NCBI RefSeq assembly: GCF_004827385.1
Contig: NZ_SRXN01000012.1
Span: 1-64,000 of the forward strand
Source: Ensifer sp. MPMI2T
GTDB lineage: Bacteria > Pseudomonadota > Alphaproteobacteria > Rhizobiales > Rhizobiaceae
Reading direction: 5' to 3'
Length of the DNA stretch: 64,000 nt
The position numbers and the translations under genes were made by a program. The notes beneath the pieces were generated by a model. The model searched no databases, was not told where the DNA came from, and worked only from the letters and a program-made list of their open reading frames with translations. This document shows positions 38,656 to 48,053 of this stretch, piece by piece (the stretch's first letter is position 1; each line of letters starts with the position of its first letter).

Positions 38656-38758
38656 CCCGTTCCCCCTCCCAAGAATACCTCCGCGGAGGCCGCGCTCGTC
38701 AATTGGTGGGTGGCGTTCAACCGCCATCTTGGTCCACGGCGCGAAAGTAATTCAACTC

Positions 38759-38860
38759 TACTGCATGTTTCCTTAAATCGTAGCCGATTTAAGGATAAAA
38801 ACATGCAGCAATTCAAAGTCCTACAGCGTCCTTTGCGCGTCTGATAAGACGCGCGGCGCT
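38759..38860 (-). repeat. interspersed double-hairpin repeat, copy 4
   Basis: A near-perfect copy in reverse orientation. CTGCATGTTTCCTTAAATCG opens it and GCGCGTCTGATAAGACGCGC closes it. Confidence 0.93.
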
Positions 38861-38940
38861 GAAGTTCGATAAGCGATTCCTCAAAGTCGGTCCGACATCA
38901 TGGCGAAGGTCGGTTTGTCGTACCTGTGACGACCGCCCAA

Positions 38941-38975
38941 ATTGACAAAACCCCGCGTGGCGACGCAGGGTTTGC
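38941..38975 (-). terminator. possible terminator downstream of the BMP importer operon
   Basis: AACCCCGCG and CGCAGGGTTT form an imperfect stem; read on the minus strand it ends GGGGTTTTGTC. It lies 190 nt beyond the stop of the binding-protein gene and past a repeat, so assignment to that operon is tentative. Confidence 0.45.
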
Positions 38976-39045
38976 CGGCACTAGAGCATCTTATCCGCCT
39001 TCAGTGATGCCACTTGAAAGCGGAGCGCGATGACCTTACCGCCTG

Positions 39046-39148
39046 CTGCATGGTCCCTACATCGTAGCCGTTTTAAGGACAAAACATGCAGCAATTCAAA
39101 GCGCTACAGAGACCTTTTGTGCGTCTGAAAAGACGTAGGGGCGCTGTA
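39046..39148 (-). repeat. interspersed double-hairpin repeat, copy 5
   Basis: A more diverged reverse copy. The linker GCAATTCAAAGCGC and the hairpin GTGCGTCTGAAAAGACG are recognisable. It ends about 18 bp from the stop of the binding-protein gene. Confidence 0.88.
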
Positions 39149-39165
39149 GCGCAGGGTTTGTCCGC

Positions 39166-40236
39166 TTATTGCGGCAGCTTGTCGTCGACACCTTCAACGT
39201 AGAAGTTCATGCCGAGCAACGTAGCGTCGTCGGAGCTTTCGCCCGCCTTCAGCCAGGCGCTGCCGTCCTGCTTGTTGAGCGGACCGGTGAACGGCTTCAA
39301 TTCACCGGATTTGATCTTGGCCTCGGTTTCCTCGGCCATCGCCTTAACGTCGTCCGGCATGTTGGTATAGGGCGCCATCGTCAAGATGCCGTCTTTCAAC
39401 CCATCCCAGCTCGAAGTCGTTTCCCACTTTCCGTCGAGGAAGGCCTGCGTGCGCTTTACGTAGTAGGCGCCCCAGGTATCGACGATGGCCGTCAGTTGCG
39501 TCTGCGGGCCTGCCGCAATCATATCGGACGCCTGGCCGAACGCCTTGATGCCGCGCTCGGCAGCGACCTGCATGGGCGCGGTCGTGTCGGTGTGCTGCGT
39601 CAGGATATCGACGCCCTGGTCGACCAGCGCCTTGGCGGCGTCGGCCTCCTTGCCGGGATCGAACCAGGTGTTCGCCCATACGACCTTGATCTTGAAGTCC
39701 GGATTGACGGAGCGGGCGCCGATCACGAAGGAGTTGATACCCATCACGACTTCGGGGATCGGGAACGAAGCGATGTAGCCGGCGACGCCCTTTTGCGAAA
39801 GCTTCGCTGCGATCTGGCCCTGAATATAGCGGCCTTCGTAGAAGCGGCTGTTGTAGGTTGCGACGTTCGGAGCGGTCTTATAGCCGGTTGCGTGTTCGAA
39901 CTTCACGTCGGGGAACTTTTGCGCAATCTTGATCGTCGCGTCCATGAAGCCGAACGACGTCGTGAAGATCAGCCCGCAACCCGAACGCGCCAGCCGTTCG
40001 ATGGCGCGTTCAGCGTCGGGACCTTCCGGCACGTTTTCGAGAAACTGCGTCTCGATCTTGTCGCCAAGTTCCTTTTCGAGCTGCTGACGACCGAGGTCAT
40101 GCGCCTGCGTCCAGCCGCCATCGGTCTTGGAGCCAACATAGACGAAGCAGATCTTGGCCTTTTCCTGGGCACTTGCCGCCGACGTGAAGCCGAGCACGGC
40201 AGTCGTGGTTGCGAGGGCGAGCAGTAGTTTTTTCAT
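39166..40236 (-). CDS. BMP-family ABC transporter substrate-binding protein
   Basis: 356 residues with a signal peptide (about 1-23, SAASAQ). The BMP/PnrA-like fold, with ICFVYVGSKTDGGWTQAHD, GLIFTTSFGFMDATI and GVAGYIASFPIPEVVMGINSF, is typical of nucleoside- or purine-type binding proteins. It is the last gene of a four-gene importer (ATPase, two permeases, binding protein). The ATG at 40236 has GAGGTAA upstream. No Cys follows the signal peptide, so it is periplasmic rather than a lipoprotein. Confidence 0.95.
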   Translation of the reverse strand: MKKLLLALATTTAVLGFTSAASAQEKAKICFVYVGSKTDGGWTQAHDLGRQQLEKELGDKIETQFLENVPEGPDAERAIERLARSGCGLIFTTSFGFMDATIKIAQKFPDVKFEHATGYKTAPNVATYNSRFYEGRYIQGQIAAKLSQKGVAGYIASFPIPEVVMGINSFVIGARSVNPDFKIKVVWANTWFDPGKEADAAKALVDQGVDILTQHTDTTAPMQVAAERGIKAFGQASDMIAAGPQTQLTAIVDTWGAYYVKRTQAFLDGKWETTSSWDGLKDGILTMAPYTNMPDDVKAMAEETEAKIKSGELKPFTGPLNKQDGSAWLKAGESSDDATLLGMNFYVEGVDDKLPQ

Positions 40237-40280
40237 TTTTACCTCTGTCGGTTGAGAACTTCCGTCTGGCTTGTTGTTGT

Positions 40281-41201
40281 TCACCGGTCCGGCACAAACG
40301 GTTTGCCGAGCGATGCCGGCGTGTTGATCAGGGTCATGCGCCGGTTGTGTGAGATAAGGATAAGTACGACAACTGTCGCAACATAGGGAAGTGAAGAAAG
40401 GAACTGCGACGGAATCCCGATGCCGAAAGCCTGTGCGTGAAGCTGGCTGATCGAAACCGCCCCGAACAAATACCCGCCGGCGACGACGCGCCAGGGACGC
40501 CAGGACGCGAAGACCACCAGGGCAAGCGCGATCCAGCCGCGCCCCGCCGACATGTTTTCTACCCACTGCGGCGTATAGACGAGTGACAGCTGCGCGCCGG
40601 CGAGACCGGCGCAGGCACCGCCAAACAAGACGGCCAGATAGCGTGTTCTGATAACATCGACGCCGAGCGCATGGGCAGAGGCGTGACTGTCACCGACGGC
40701 GCGTAACTTCAGACCCGCGCGGCTCCGGAACAGGAACCAATGGATACCGGCAACCACTGCGATCGACAGATAGAAAATGGCGTCCTGTCGAAACAGCAAC
40801 GACCCGAGAAACGGAATCTGGGAGAGGAGCGGTATGGCGATCGGTTGCAGCTTGATCCCCTGCATCCCGAGGAAACTCTCGCCAAGCATACCCGAGACAC
40901 CCAGCCCCAGGAGCGTCAACGCCAGGCCGGTCGCCACCTGGTTAGCGACAAGCGTCAGCGTAAGGAAGGCAAATAGGAGCGAAAACAGCGACCCGCAGGC
41001 GACGCCGGCAAGCAGGCCGACATAGGGCGAACCACTGAGCTGCGTCGCGGCAAAGGCGCTGACGGCGCCCATGATCATCATGCCCTCGACGCCGAGATTG
41101 AGGACGCCGGATCGCTCTGCGACAAGTTCTCCCGCAGCGGCAAGGACGAGCGGCGTCGCGGCAGTGATCACGCTCAACAGGATTGCTTCAACCATGCCCA
41201 T
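40281..41201 (-). CDS. ABC transporter permease (nucleoside/BMP type), second subunit
   Basis: About 306 residues in the BPD_transp_2 family with multiple transmembrane segments. GELVAERSGVLNLGVEGMM is the start signature of the YufQ/NupC-like permease. Its ATG at 41201 overlaps the stop of the first permease (ATGA), which fixes the start better than the longer open frame. It forms the membrane channel with the next permease. Confidence 0.95.
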   Translation of the reverse strand: MGMVEAILLSVITAATPLVLAAAGELVAERSGVLNLGVEGMMIMGAVSAFAATQLSGSPYVGLLAGVACGSLFSLLFAFLTLTLVANQVATGLALTLLGLGVSGMLGESFLGMQGIKLQPIAIPLLSQIPFLGSLLFRQDAIFYLSIAVVAGIHWFLFRSRAGLKLRAVGDSHASAHALGVDVIRTRYLAVLFGGACAGLAGAQLSLVYTPQWVENMSAGRGWIALALVVFASWRPWRVVAGGYLFGAVSISQLHAQAFGIGIPSQFLSSLPYVATVVVLILISHNRRMTLINTPASLGKPFVPDR

Positions 41202-42295
41202 CAGTGGCTTCCATCCGTCTTTATCGCGGCGAGCCTCTCCCACGCGACCCTTATGCGATAGTGAATGAGCGTGTCGCAGGACAGCACGAAGAACAGCAGC
41301 AGCCCCTGGAAGACACGCGTGACTTTTTCAGATACGCCGATCGAGAGTTGTGCCGCCTCGCCGCCGAGATAGGTCAGTGCCAGGACGAGTCCGGCTGCGA
41401 TGATGCCGAGCGGATTGAGGCGACCGAGGAAGGCGACGATGATTGCCGTGAAGCCGTAGCCGGGCGAGATTACCGGCCGCAATTGCTGGATGGCGCCGCT
41501 TACCTCCGCGATTCCGGCAAGCCCGGCCAATGCACCCGAGAACAGCATTGAAAACCAGATCATCTTGCGCGACGAAAAGCCGGCAAAGCGCCCTGCTCGC
41601 GCGGATTGGCCAAGCACCGTGATCTCGAACCCTCGCAGCGTATAACGCATCATGAACCAGACCAGAACCGCGGCAATGATGGCGAAGGCGAAGCCCCAAT
41701 GCGTGCGTCCGGAAGCGAGCATTTCGGGAAGGATCGCATCGGAGGCAAAGGTGCGGGTTTCCGGAAAATTCATGCCCTGCGGATTGCGCCAGGGTCCGCG
41801 TACGAGCCAGTCAAGAAAGAGCTGGGCCACATAGACCAGCATCAGGCTCGTCAGGATCTCGTTTGTGTTCATATGTGCCTTCAGGAAGGCCGGTATCGCC
41901 GCGAAAAGTGCGCCGCCGAGCATGCCGAACAGCATCATCATCGGCAGGACCATCGGCGATTGCCAGTCATAGAAGACGACGGGCAGGATCGATCCTGCGA
42001 TCGCTCCCATAATGAACTGGCCTTCGGCACCGATGTTCCAGTTGTTGGAACGGAAGCAGACGGAGAGGCCGACACCGATCAGAATCAACGGCGCCGCCTT
42101 GATCGCCAGCTCGTGCAGCGACCAGACTTCGATCAACGGCTCGACGAAGAAGCTGTAGAGCGCGGTCACCGGATTTTTGCCGAGCAGCGCGAACATGATG
42201 CCGCCGAAGAAGATGGTCAGCGCGAAGGCGATGAACGGCGACAGGATTGAGAACAGCGCCGAGACCTTGGCGCGTTTTTCGAGTTCAATGCGCAT
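41201..42295 (-). CDS. ABC transporter permease (nucleoside/BMP type), first subunit
   Basis: 364 residues, BPD_transp_2 family, YufP-like. NWNIGAEGQFIMGAIAG is the characteristic segment after the second or third membrane helix; NTNEILTSLMLVYVA also matches. It overlaps the ATPase gene by 11 nt and the second permease by 4 nt, so the transporter genes are tightly coupled. Confidence 0.95.
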   Translation of the reverse strand: MRIELEKRAKVSALFSILSPFIAFALTIFFGGIMFALLGKNPVTALYSFFVEPLIEVWSLHELAIKAAPLILIGVGLSVCFRSNNWNIGAEGQFIMGAIAGSILPVVFYDWQSPMVLPMMMLFGMLGGALFAAIPAFLKAHMNTNEILTSLMLVYVAQLFLDWLVRGPWRNPQGMNFPETRTFASDAILPEMLASGRTHWGFAFAIIAAVLVWFMMRYTLRGFEITVLGQSARAGRFAGFSSRKMIWFSMLFSGALAGLAGIAEVSGAIQQLRPVISPGYGFTAIIVAFLGRLNPLGIIAAGLVLALTYLGGEAAQLSIGVSEKVTRVFQGLLLFFVLSCDTLIHYRIRVAWERLAAIKTDGSH

Positions 42296-43859
42296 GTGCC
42301 GCTCCCGCGCCTTCCGTCTTGCCGTACATGCCCCCCATCAATAGCCCGACCTTCTCGCGTGACAGTTCCCGTGCCGGATAGGGATCGGAAAGGCGCCCCT
42401 CGCTGATGACGGCGATCTCGGTCGCCACCTCGAATATTTCGTCCAGGTCCTGGCTGATGACGAGCACCGCGGAACCCGCCTTGGCAAGGTCGACCAAGGC
42501 CTGGCGAATACGGCTTGCCGCCCCCGCGTCGACGCCCCAGGTTGGTTGGTTCACCACGAGCACGGATGGTTGGCGATCGAGTTCGCGGCCGACAATGAAT
42601 TTCTGCAGGTTGCCGCCCGAGAGTGAACCCGCCGGAGGGTCTTCGCCGCTCTTGCGAACATCCATCGCCTCGGAAATTCGCCTCGTCGCAGCCTTGACCG
42701 CGCTTTGGCGAATGATCCTGAGGAAGCCACCGCCCAGAAATGCCCGCTTGTCGGATTGATTGCGTGCCAGGACCAGATTGTCCGACAAGGAAAGCGCTGC
42801 AACGGCCGCATGCCCATGCCGCTCCTCCGGAACGAAGCCGGCGCCCATCAGGCGTCGCGCGTTGATATTCCTGGTTCCAACGGGCCTCTGCCGTATCAGC
42901 ACAGCGTTGTCGTCCGCGACCGGATATTCCCCCGACAAGGCGTCGAAAAGTTCGCTCTGGCCGTTGCCGGCCACACCGGCGATTGCCAGCACTTCACCGG
43001 CCCGAACCTTGAGACAGACGTTCTTCAATGAGACTGCGAAAGGCGTGCGCGCCGCAACCGAAAGATGGCGCGCCTCTAGCTGAACATCACCCTTGGTGCT
43101 CGTGCCTTCCGGGTTCACCGGCGCGACATCGCTTCCGACCATCATCCGCGCCAACGAGGCCGGTGTTTCAGCGCGGGGATCACAAGCGCCCGTCACCTTG
43201 CCGTGTCTCAGAACCGTCGCCCGGTCGCAAAGGCGCTGCACCTCCTCGAGACGATGGCTGATATAAAGGACGGAGCGCCCTTCCGACTTCAGTTTCCGAA
43301 GCGTCTCGAACAGGCGGTCGGCCTCCTGCGGCGTCAGCACCGAGGTCGGCTCGTCGAGAATGATCAACTGCGGATTCTGCAAGAGCGCGCGCACGATCTC
43401 GATCCGCTGGCGCTCGCCGACGGAAAGATCCGCGACATGCGCCTTGGGGTCGAGAGGCAGACCATAGGCATGCGAAAGCCGCGACGCCTCGTCCGCGACG
43501 CGGGCAAGCGAGACGTTCCGATCCATCGAAAGAGCGATGTTCTCTGCGACGGTCAGCGCCTCGAACAAGGAAAAATGCTGGAAAACCATGCCGATGCCGA
43601 GCTTTCGCGCGTCACCAGGGCTGCCGATGCGCACCGGTTCACCCTGCCACGTGATCTCGCCGGCCGTGGGCGCCAGCACGCCGAACAGCATTTTCACCAG
43701 GGTAGACTTGCCCGCCCCGTTCTCGCCAAGCAAAGCGTGGATTTCGCCGGGCTCTATCTGCAGATTGATCGCGTTGCAGGCTGCGAACGAGCCGAACAAT
43801 TTCGTCACGTTGCTCACGGCCAACAACGGACCGCTCGCAGTTTGTCCCTTACCAGGCAC
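42285..43859 (-). CDS. ABC transporter ATP-binding protein, double nucleotide-binding domain
   Basis: 524 residues with two ABC domains. The first has Walker A LLGENGAGKSTLVKML and signature LSVGERQRIEIVRALLQ with LIILDEPTSVLTPQEAD. The second has the relaxed P-loop VAGVAGNGQSELFDAL and LSGGNLQKFIVGRE. This is the sugar/nucleoside (RbsA/YufO-like) class. It powers the two permeases encoded downstream. The gene begins 49 nt after the quinone oxidoreductase gene stop. Confidence 0.96.
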   Translation of the reverse strand: MPGKGQTASGPLLAVSNVTKLFGSFAACNAINLQIEPGEIHALLGENGAGKSTLVKMLFGVLAPTAGEITWQGEPVRIGSPGDARKLGIGMVFQHFSLFEALTVAENIALSMDRNVSLARVADEASRLSHAYGLPLDPKAHVADLSVGERQRIEIVRALLQNPQLIILDEPTSVLTPQEADRLFETLRKLKSEGRSVLYISHRLEEVQRLCDRATVLRHGKVTGACDPRAETPASLARMMVGSDVAPVNPEGTSTKGDVQLEARHLSVAARTPFAVSLKNVCLKVRAGEVLAIAGVAGNGQSELFDALSGEYPVADDNAVLIRQRPVGTRNINARRLMGAGFVPEERHGHAAVAALSLSDNLVLARNQSDKRAFLGGGFLRIIRQSAVKAATRRISEAMDVRKSGEDPPAGSLSGGNLQKFIVGRELDRQPSVLVVNQPTWGVDAGAASRIRQALVDLAKAGSAVLVISQDLDEIFEVATEIAVISEGRLSDPYPARELSREKVGLLMGGMYGKTEGAGAAHAH

Positions 43860-43908
43860 GCTGCCCTCTTTTCCCCTCTATTGATCCCCGCCCACCTTCA
43901 GGTTTCGA

Positions 43909-44886
43909 TCACGGAATCAACAACGTCGTTCCACTCGTTTTTCTTGTTTCCAGATCCGTATGCGCCCGGCCGGCCTCGGCGAGCGGATAGGTCTGATTGA
44001 TATTGATACGCACTTTGTTGCTTTGCACAACATCAAACAGGGAATTTGCGCATGCCTCCAATGCCGCTCGCGTCGAGACATAACTGAAGAGTGTCGGGCG
44101 CGTTGCAAAGAGCGAGCCCTTCTGCGCCAGGACACCGATGCTGAACGCCTCCACCGGCCCGGACGAGTTGCCGAAGCTGACCCAGAGCCCGCGCGGCTTC
44201 AGGCAGTCAAGCGAGGCCGGGTAGGTATCGCGGCCGACCGAATCGTAAACGACATCGACGCCACGGCCGCCAGTCAACTCTTTGACGCGCGCGACGAAAT
44301 TGTCATTCCTGTAGTCGATAACATGGTCGTAGCCGTGGGCGAGCGCCAGATCGATCTTCTCCTGCGAGCCAGCCGTGCCGATCACGGTCGCGCCAAGCGC
44401 CTTCGCCCACTGCCCGGCGATCAGACCGACGCCGCCGGCTGCCGCGTGGAAGAGCAATGTCGTCTCAGGGCCAACCTTGAAGGTCTGGTTAAGCAAATAT
44501 TGGGCGGTCATGCCCTTGAGCATCATCGCAGCCGCCGTCTCCAGGCTGATCCCGTCGGGCACCTTCACCAATTGCGACGCCTCGACATTGCGTTCGCTTG
44601 CATAGGCGCCATCGGCCGACGCGTAGGCCACGCGGTCGCCGATCGAGAAAAGGTTCACTCCGTCACCCACGGCAGTGACGATGCCCGCTCCCTCCTTGCC
44701 CGGAATGAAGGGCAAGCCGGTTGCCGACTTGTAGAGGCCGGTGCGGAAATAGACGTCGATGAAGTTGAGGCCAACTGCCACCTGCCGGATCTGAACCTCG
44801 CCAGGCCCGGGTGCTGACAGCGTCACCCCTTCCATCTTCAGGACCTCGGGTCCACCGAGTTCGCGAACAACGATCGCCTGTGCCAT
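43909..44886 (-). CDS. NADPH:quinone oxidoreductase-like (MDR family)
   Basis: 325 residues, zinc-free medium-chain reductase of the Qor type. GLNFIDVYFRTGLYK, PFIPGKEGAGIV and the Rossmann segment LLFHAAAGGVGLIAGQWAKALG are typical. It likely reduces quinones one electron at a time with NADPH. The ATG at 44886, with TAGGAG upstream, is preferred to a TTG 6 nt earlier. It starts 9 nt after pcs, suggesting cotranscription. Confidence 0.95.
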   Translation of the reverse strand: MAQAIVVRELGGPEVLKMEGVTLSAPGPGEVQIRQVAVGLNFIDVYFRTGLYKSATGLPFIPGKEGAGIVTAVGDGVNLFSIGDRVAYASADGAYASERNVEASQLVKVPDGISLETAAAMMLKGMTAQYLLNQTFKVGPETTLLFHAAAGGVGLIAGQWAKALGATVIGTAGSQEKIDLALAHGYDHVIDYRNDNFVARVKELTGGRGVDVVYDSVGRDTYPASLDCLKPRGLWVSFGNSSGPVEAFSIGVLAQKGSLFATRPTLFSYVSTRAALEACANSLFDVVQSNKVRININQTYPLAEAGRAHTDLETRKTSGTTLLIP

Positions 44887-44895
44887 GGTCAACTC

Positions 44896-45621
44896 CTACG
44901 CGCGGCCGAGATTGGGAAATATCTGCAGAATAAAACCGATGACGTAGAGATAGAGCCCGGTCGCCACGACGCCAACAGCCACCCAGTCGGGTGTCTCGAA
45001 ATGCAGAAGCAGAGCATACATACCGAGCACGGACCAGGCCAGGAAAACGCCAAGGTTGAGCGGCCTTAGCCTTTCGACGCGCACGGGATGGAGGAAATTG
45101 ATCCGCAGGAACGTCAGCACCACGGAAAGGAAAACGACAATCGACGCCGTCACCTCGCTCGCCTGGATGACGAAGAGCGTGAAGACGATCATGTTCCAGA
45201 CGACCGGGAAGCCGGAAAAGAAGTACTCGTCCGTTTTCATTCCCATGTCCGCGTAATAGATCGCGCTCGAAACAACGATGGCGCCCGCGGCCACGAAGGA
45301 CCAAGGCTCGCCGATCATGCCGCTTTGATAGAGCGCGAATGCGGGCAGCAAGACGTAGGTCACGTAGTCTATGACGTTGTCGAGCGTGTCGCCCGACCAG
45401 TTCGGCAGCACTTCCTTGACCTGCACCTTGCGCGCGATCGGCCCGTCGATGCCATCAACGAGCAGCGCCAGCCCGAGCCACCAGAACATGTCGACGAAGC
45501 GATGTTCAGCCGCCGCCACGACTCCAAGGAAAGCCAGGAACGAACCGGAAGCCGTCAGAATGTGTACGGAAAAGGCCCTTATTTCCGCATAGGGAACTCT
45601 TCTGTAGTTAAAGAACTTCAT
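44896..45621 (-). CDS. pcs: phosphatidylcholine synthase
   Basis: 241 residues, a CDP-alcohol phosphotransferase that condenses choline with CDP-diacylglycerol, the Pcs route best known from Sinorhizobium. The motif is Asp59-Gly60-x2-Ala63-Arg64, then x12, Gly77-x3-Asp81-x3-Asp85; the 12-residue spacing is the Pcs variant of the family motif. About eight hydrophobic segments make it an inner-membrane enzyme. It allows choline from the environment or host plant to be turned into membrane phosphatidylcholine. It is divergent from the UbiH-type gene. Confidence 0.97.
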   Translation of the reverse strand: MKFFNYRRVPYAEIRAFSVHILTASGSFLAFLGVVAAAEHRFVDMFWWLGLALLVDGIDGPIARKVQVKEVLPNWSGDTLDNVIDYVTYVLLPAFALYQSGMIGEPWSFVAAGAIVVSSAIYYADMGMKTDEYFFSGFPVVWNMIVFTLFVIQASEVTASIVVFLSVVLTFLRINFLHPVRVERLRPLNLGVFLAWSVLGMYALLLHFETPDWVAVGVVATGLYLYVIGFILQIFPNLGRA

Positions 45622-45883
45622 GGGCGACGCCGCCTATCCCCTACATTCCGCCTTTTGCGCGACCAGGACGCCACACCTCGACCGCATCGCCGGCGCTTTG
45701 GCCGTAATATGCACCGTTTGCAATGCATCGCCAGCAAAATTCAACTGCAAAATTATCGCAAAAGAATTGTCCTGTGGACACGCGGCGCTTGCTTCCGTGT
45801 TGATTCAGGCCATTTATTTCAATGAGCTATGCGAGTAGAACGACTACCGCGACTTTCAGAGAATGCGCAGGGATGCGTCGGCT

Positions 45884-47095
45884 ATGGATCACCATGACAT
45901 CGTCATTATCGGAGCGGGCCTTGCAGGTTCGCTCGCCGCAATCGCGCTGGCGCGAAACGGCCACCGGGTCGCGCTGATCGGGCCGAAGCCTGCAATCGCC
46001 GACGGACGCACGACGGCGCTCATGGACCAGTCGATCGAATACCTGAAGAAGCTCGATCTCTGGAATGAGATCGTGCCGCTGACGGCGCCGCTCGTCGCCA
46101 TTCATATCATCGACGACACAAAACGGCTGCTCCGTGCGCCGCCGGTCAATTTTAGGGCCGCGGAAGTCGGACTGGACGCCTTCGGCTACAACATCCCGAA
46201 TGCGCCCTTCCTGGAGATTCTGGAGAAGCAGGAAGCCGGCTTGCCGACGCTCGACCGAATGACTGTGGCGGCAAAGACCTTCGACTTCGAGGAAGGGGGA
46301 GTCCGGATCGGGCTCGATGACGGGAGAACGATTACTGCCGATTTGATCATCGGCGCCGATGGCCGGCGCTCTGCCGTTCGCGAGGCAGCGGGCATCTCCG
46401 TGCTCACATGGTCCTATCCGCAGACGGCCGTCGTCTTGAACTTTGGCCATGAGCTCCCGCACCAGGACGTGTCGACCGAGTTCCACACCGAAGCCGGTCC
46501 GTTTACGCAGGTTCCGCTTCCAGGCAACCGTTCGAGCCTCGTCTGGGTGCAGAAGCCACGCGATGCGGAAGTGACGCTGAAGCTCGCGCCGAACGTGCTT
46601 TCGCGGACGATCGAGGATCGGCTGCAATCGATACTCGGCAAGGTTACAGCAGAAGGCATCCCGCAATCCTTCCCGCTCTCAGGCATGGCGGCCCGCCGCT
46701 TCGGCAAGGGGCGCACCATGCTGGTTGGAGAGGCGGCCCACGCCTTTCCGCCGATCGGGGCCCAAGGCCTCAACTTGAGCCTGCGCGATGTCATGACGCT
46801 CGTAGAACTCGTGGGGCCGGCGACCGGCGGCAAATTGCCGGCCGACACCGGCGATCGGTTCGACAGCCGCAGGCGCATCGATATCGTCAGCAGAACCGCG
46901 AGCGTTGATCTTCTCAACCGCTCGCTGCTCTCCGGATTCCTTCCAGTTCAGGCGCTGCGCGCGATCGGCCTGCACCTGCTCTCGTCCGCCGGCCCGCTTC
47001 GCGGGCTGTTGATGCGCGAAGGCATCCATCCCGGCAGCGCCATCCACGGGCTTAAGGGGAGCCTACGGGAAAAGATCGGCTGGAAGAGCGCCTGA
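45884..47095 (+). CDS. UbiH/UbiF-family FAD-dependent monooxygenase
   Basis: 403 residues. An N-terminal FAD-binding GxGxxG (DIVIIGAGLAGSLAAIALA), a middle DG motif (LIIGADGRRSAVRE) and a C-terminal GEAAHAFPPIGAQGLNLSLRD mark the ubiquinone-type hydroxylase family. It probably hydroxylates the ubiquinone ring, though which position cannot be told. The ATG at 45884 with CAGGGA is preferred to the one at 45863. Its 3' end overlaps the convergent AEC permease gene by 33 bp. Confidence 0.93.
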   Translation: MDHHDIVIIGAGLAGSLAAIALARNGHRVALIGPKPAIADGRTTALMDQSIEYLKKLDLWNEIVPLTAPLVAIHIIDDTKRLLRAPPVNFRAAEVGLDAFGYNIPNAPFLEILEKQEAGLPTLDRMTVAAKTFDFEEGGVRIGLDDGRTITADLIIGADGRRSAVREAAGISVLTWSYPQTAVVLNFGHELPHQDVSTEFHTEAGPFTQVPLPGNRSSLVWVQKPRDAEVTLKLAPNVLSRTIEDRLQSILGKVTAEGIPQSFPLSGMAARRFGKGRTMLVGEAAHAFPPIGAQGLNLSLRDVMTLVELVGPATGGKLPADTGDRFDSRRRIDIVSRTASVDLLNRSLLSGFLPVQALRAIGLHLLSSAGPLRGLLMREGIHPGSAIHGLKGSLREKIGWKSA

Positions 47096-48025
47096 CCGGA
47101 TCAGAAAAAGCAAGCCGGTTACGGTCGCGACCGAAAGCAGCGTCGTGATGAGGATTGTCGCCGACGCGCGCTCCTGCCAGACGTGGTACTGGTGCGCGAT
47201 CACGAAGACGTTCGTCGCCGTTGGCAGCGATGCGAGCAGCACAGCCGTCTGCATCCACACGGGATCATATCCACCGCCGAGGCTCAGCGCGAAGTACATC
47301 ATCACAGGGTGGAGGACGAGCTTAATCGGAACGATGTAGCCGATTTCAACAGGGATTCGCTTGATCGGCCGCAGCGCCAGGGTAACGCCCATGGCAAACA
47401 GCGCGCAAGGAGCGGCCGCCTGCGCCAGATAGTCGATCAGCCGCTGAACCGGCACTGGTGGCTGTACTGCGAGGAACGCCGCGACGACACCGGCCAGTGT
47501 CGACAGGATGAAGGGATGCAGCGCGATCCTTCGTACAATGCCGAGCACGAGGACAGCGGCCGGCTCCTTCCGACCGCCCACAGCCGCCATCATTGCTGGC
47601 GCAACAGTGAAGTGCGCCGCGTTCTCGAAGCAGAAGATCAGTGCAACCGGAACGGCCGCAGCTTCACCGAACGCAAGCAGGGCTAGCCCCGGTCCCATAT
47701 AGCCGATATTGCCATAGGCGGCGGCAAATCCCTGGATCGTCGCTTCCGCGATGGTGTTCCGGCGTAGAAACAGGCCGATCGAAAAGATCAGGACAAAGAC
47801 CACATAGGTCGTCCCCACGCTGGTCAATATAAAGTCTGCGCGCGTCAGTTCTTCGACCGGTGTGCGCGAGACCAGCTTGAAAAAAAGCGCGGGCAAAGCG
47901 AGATAAACGATGAACGTGTTCAGCCAACCCATCGCCTCGCCGGGATGATGGACTAGGCGTGCAGCGAGATAGCCGAGAAAAATCAGCCCGAAGAAGGGCA
48001 GCACCAAGCCTGCAATTTCCGTCAT
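47063..48025 (-). CDS. AEC-family (auxin efflux carrier-like) permease
   Basis: 320 residues with about ten transmembrane segments. The PIN-like AEC features are present: an N-terminal GLIFLGYLAARLV, YLALPALFFKLVSRTP, GNIGYMGPGL and the C-terminal VLLASLPTATNVFVIA. Bacterial members export organic acids such as malonate or malate; the auxin link is by family name only. It follows ccdA by 28 nt on the same strand. Confidence 0.92.
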   Translation of the reverse strand: MTEIAGLVLPFFGLIFLGYLAARLVHHPGEAMGWLNTFIVYLALPALFFKLVSRTPVEELTRADFILTSVGTTYVVFVLIFSIGLFLRRNTIAEATIQGFAAAYGNIGYMGPGLALLAFGEAAAVPVALIFCFENAAHFTVAPAMMAAVGGRKEPAAVLVLGIVRRIALHPFILSTLAGVVAAFLAVQPPVPVQRLIDYLAQAAAPCALFAMGVTLALRPIKRIPVEIGYIVPIKLVLHPVMMYFALSLGGGYDPVWMQTAVLLASLPTATNVFVIAHQYHVWQERASATILITTLLSVATVTGLLFLIRSGALPADLFP

Positions 48026-48053
48026 GGTCCCCTTCCCTTGCCTGCGGCGGTGC

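Noticed and set aside
38759-39148. Two close repeat copies taken for a CRISPR-like array
   Set aside because: Copies are about 100 bp, palindromic, diverged and not regularly spaced; no cas genes. They belong to the interspersed family.
45863-45883. An alternative upstream ATG for the UbiH-type gene
   Set aside because: It lacks a ribosome-binding site, and the FAD-binding strand of the family begins directly after the second ATG.
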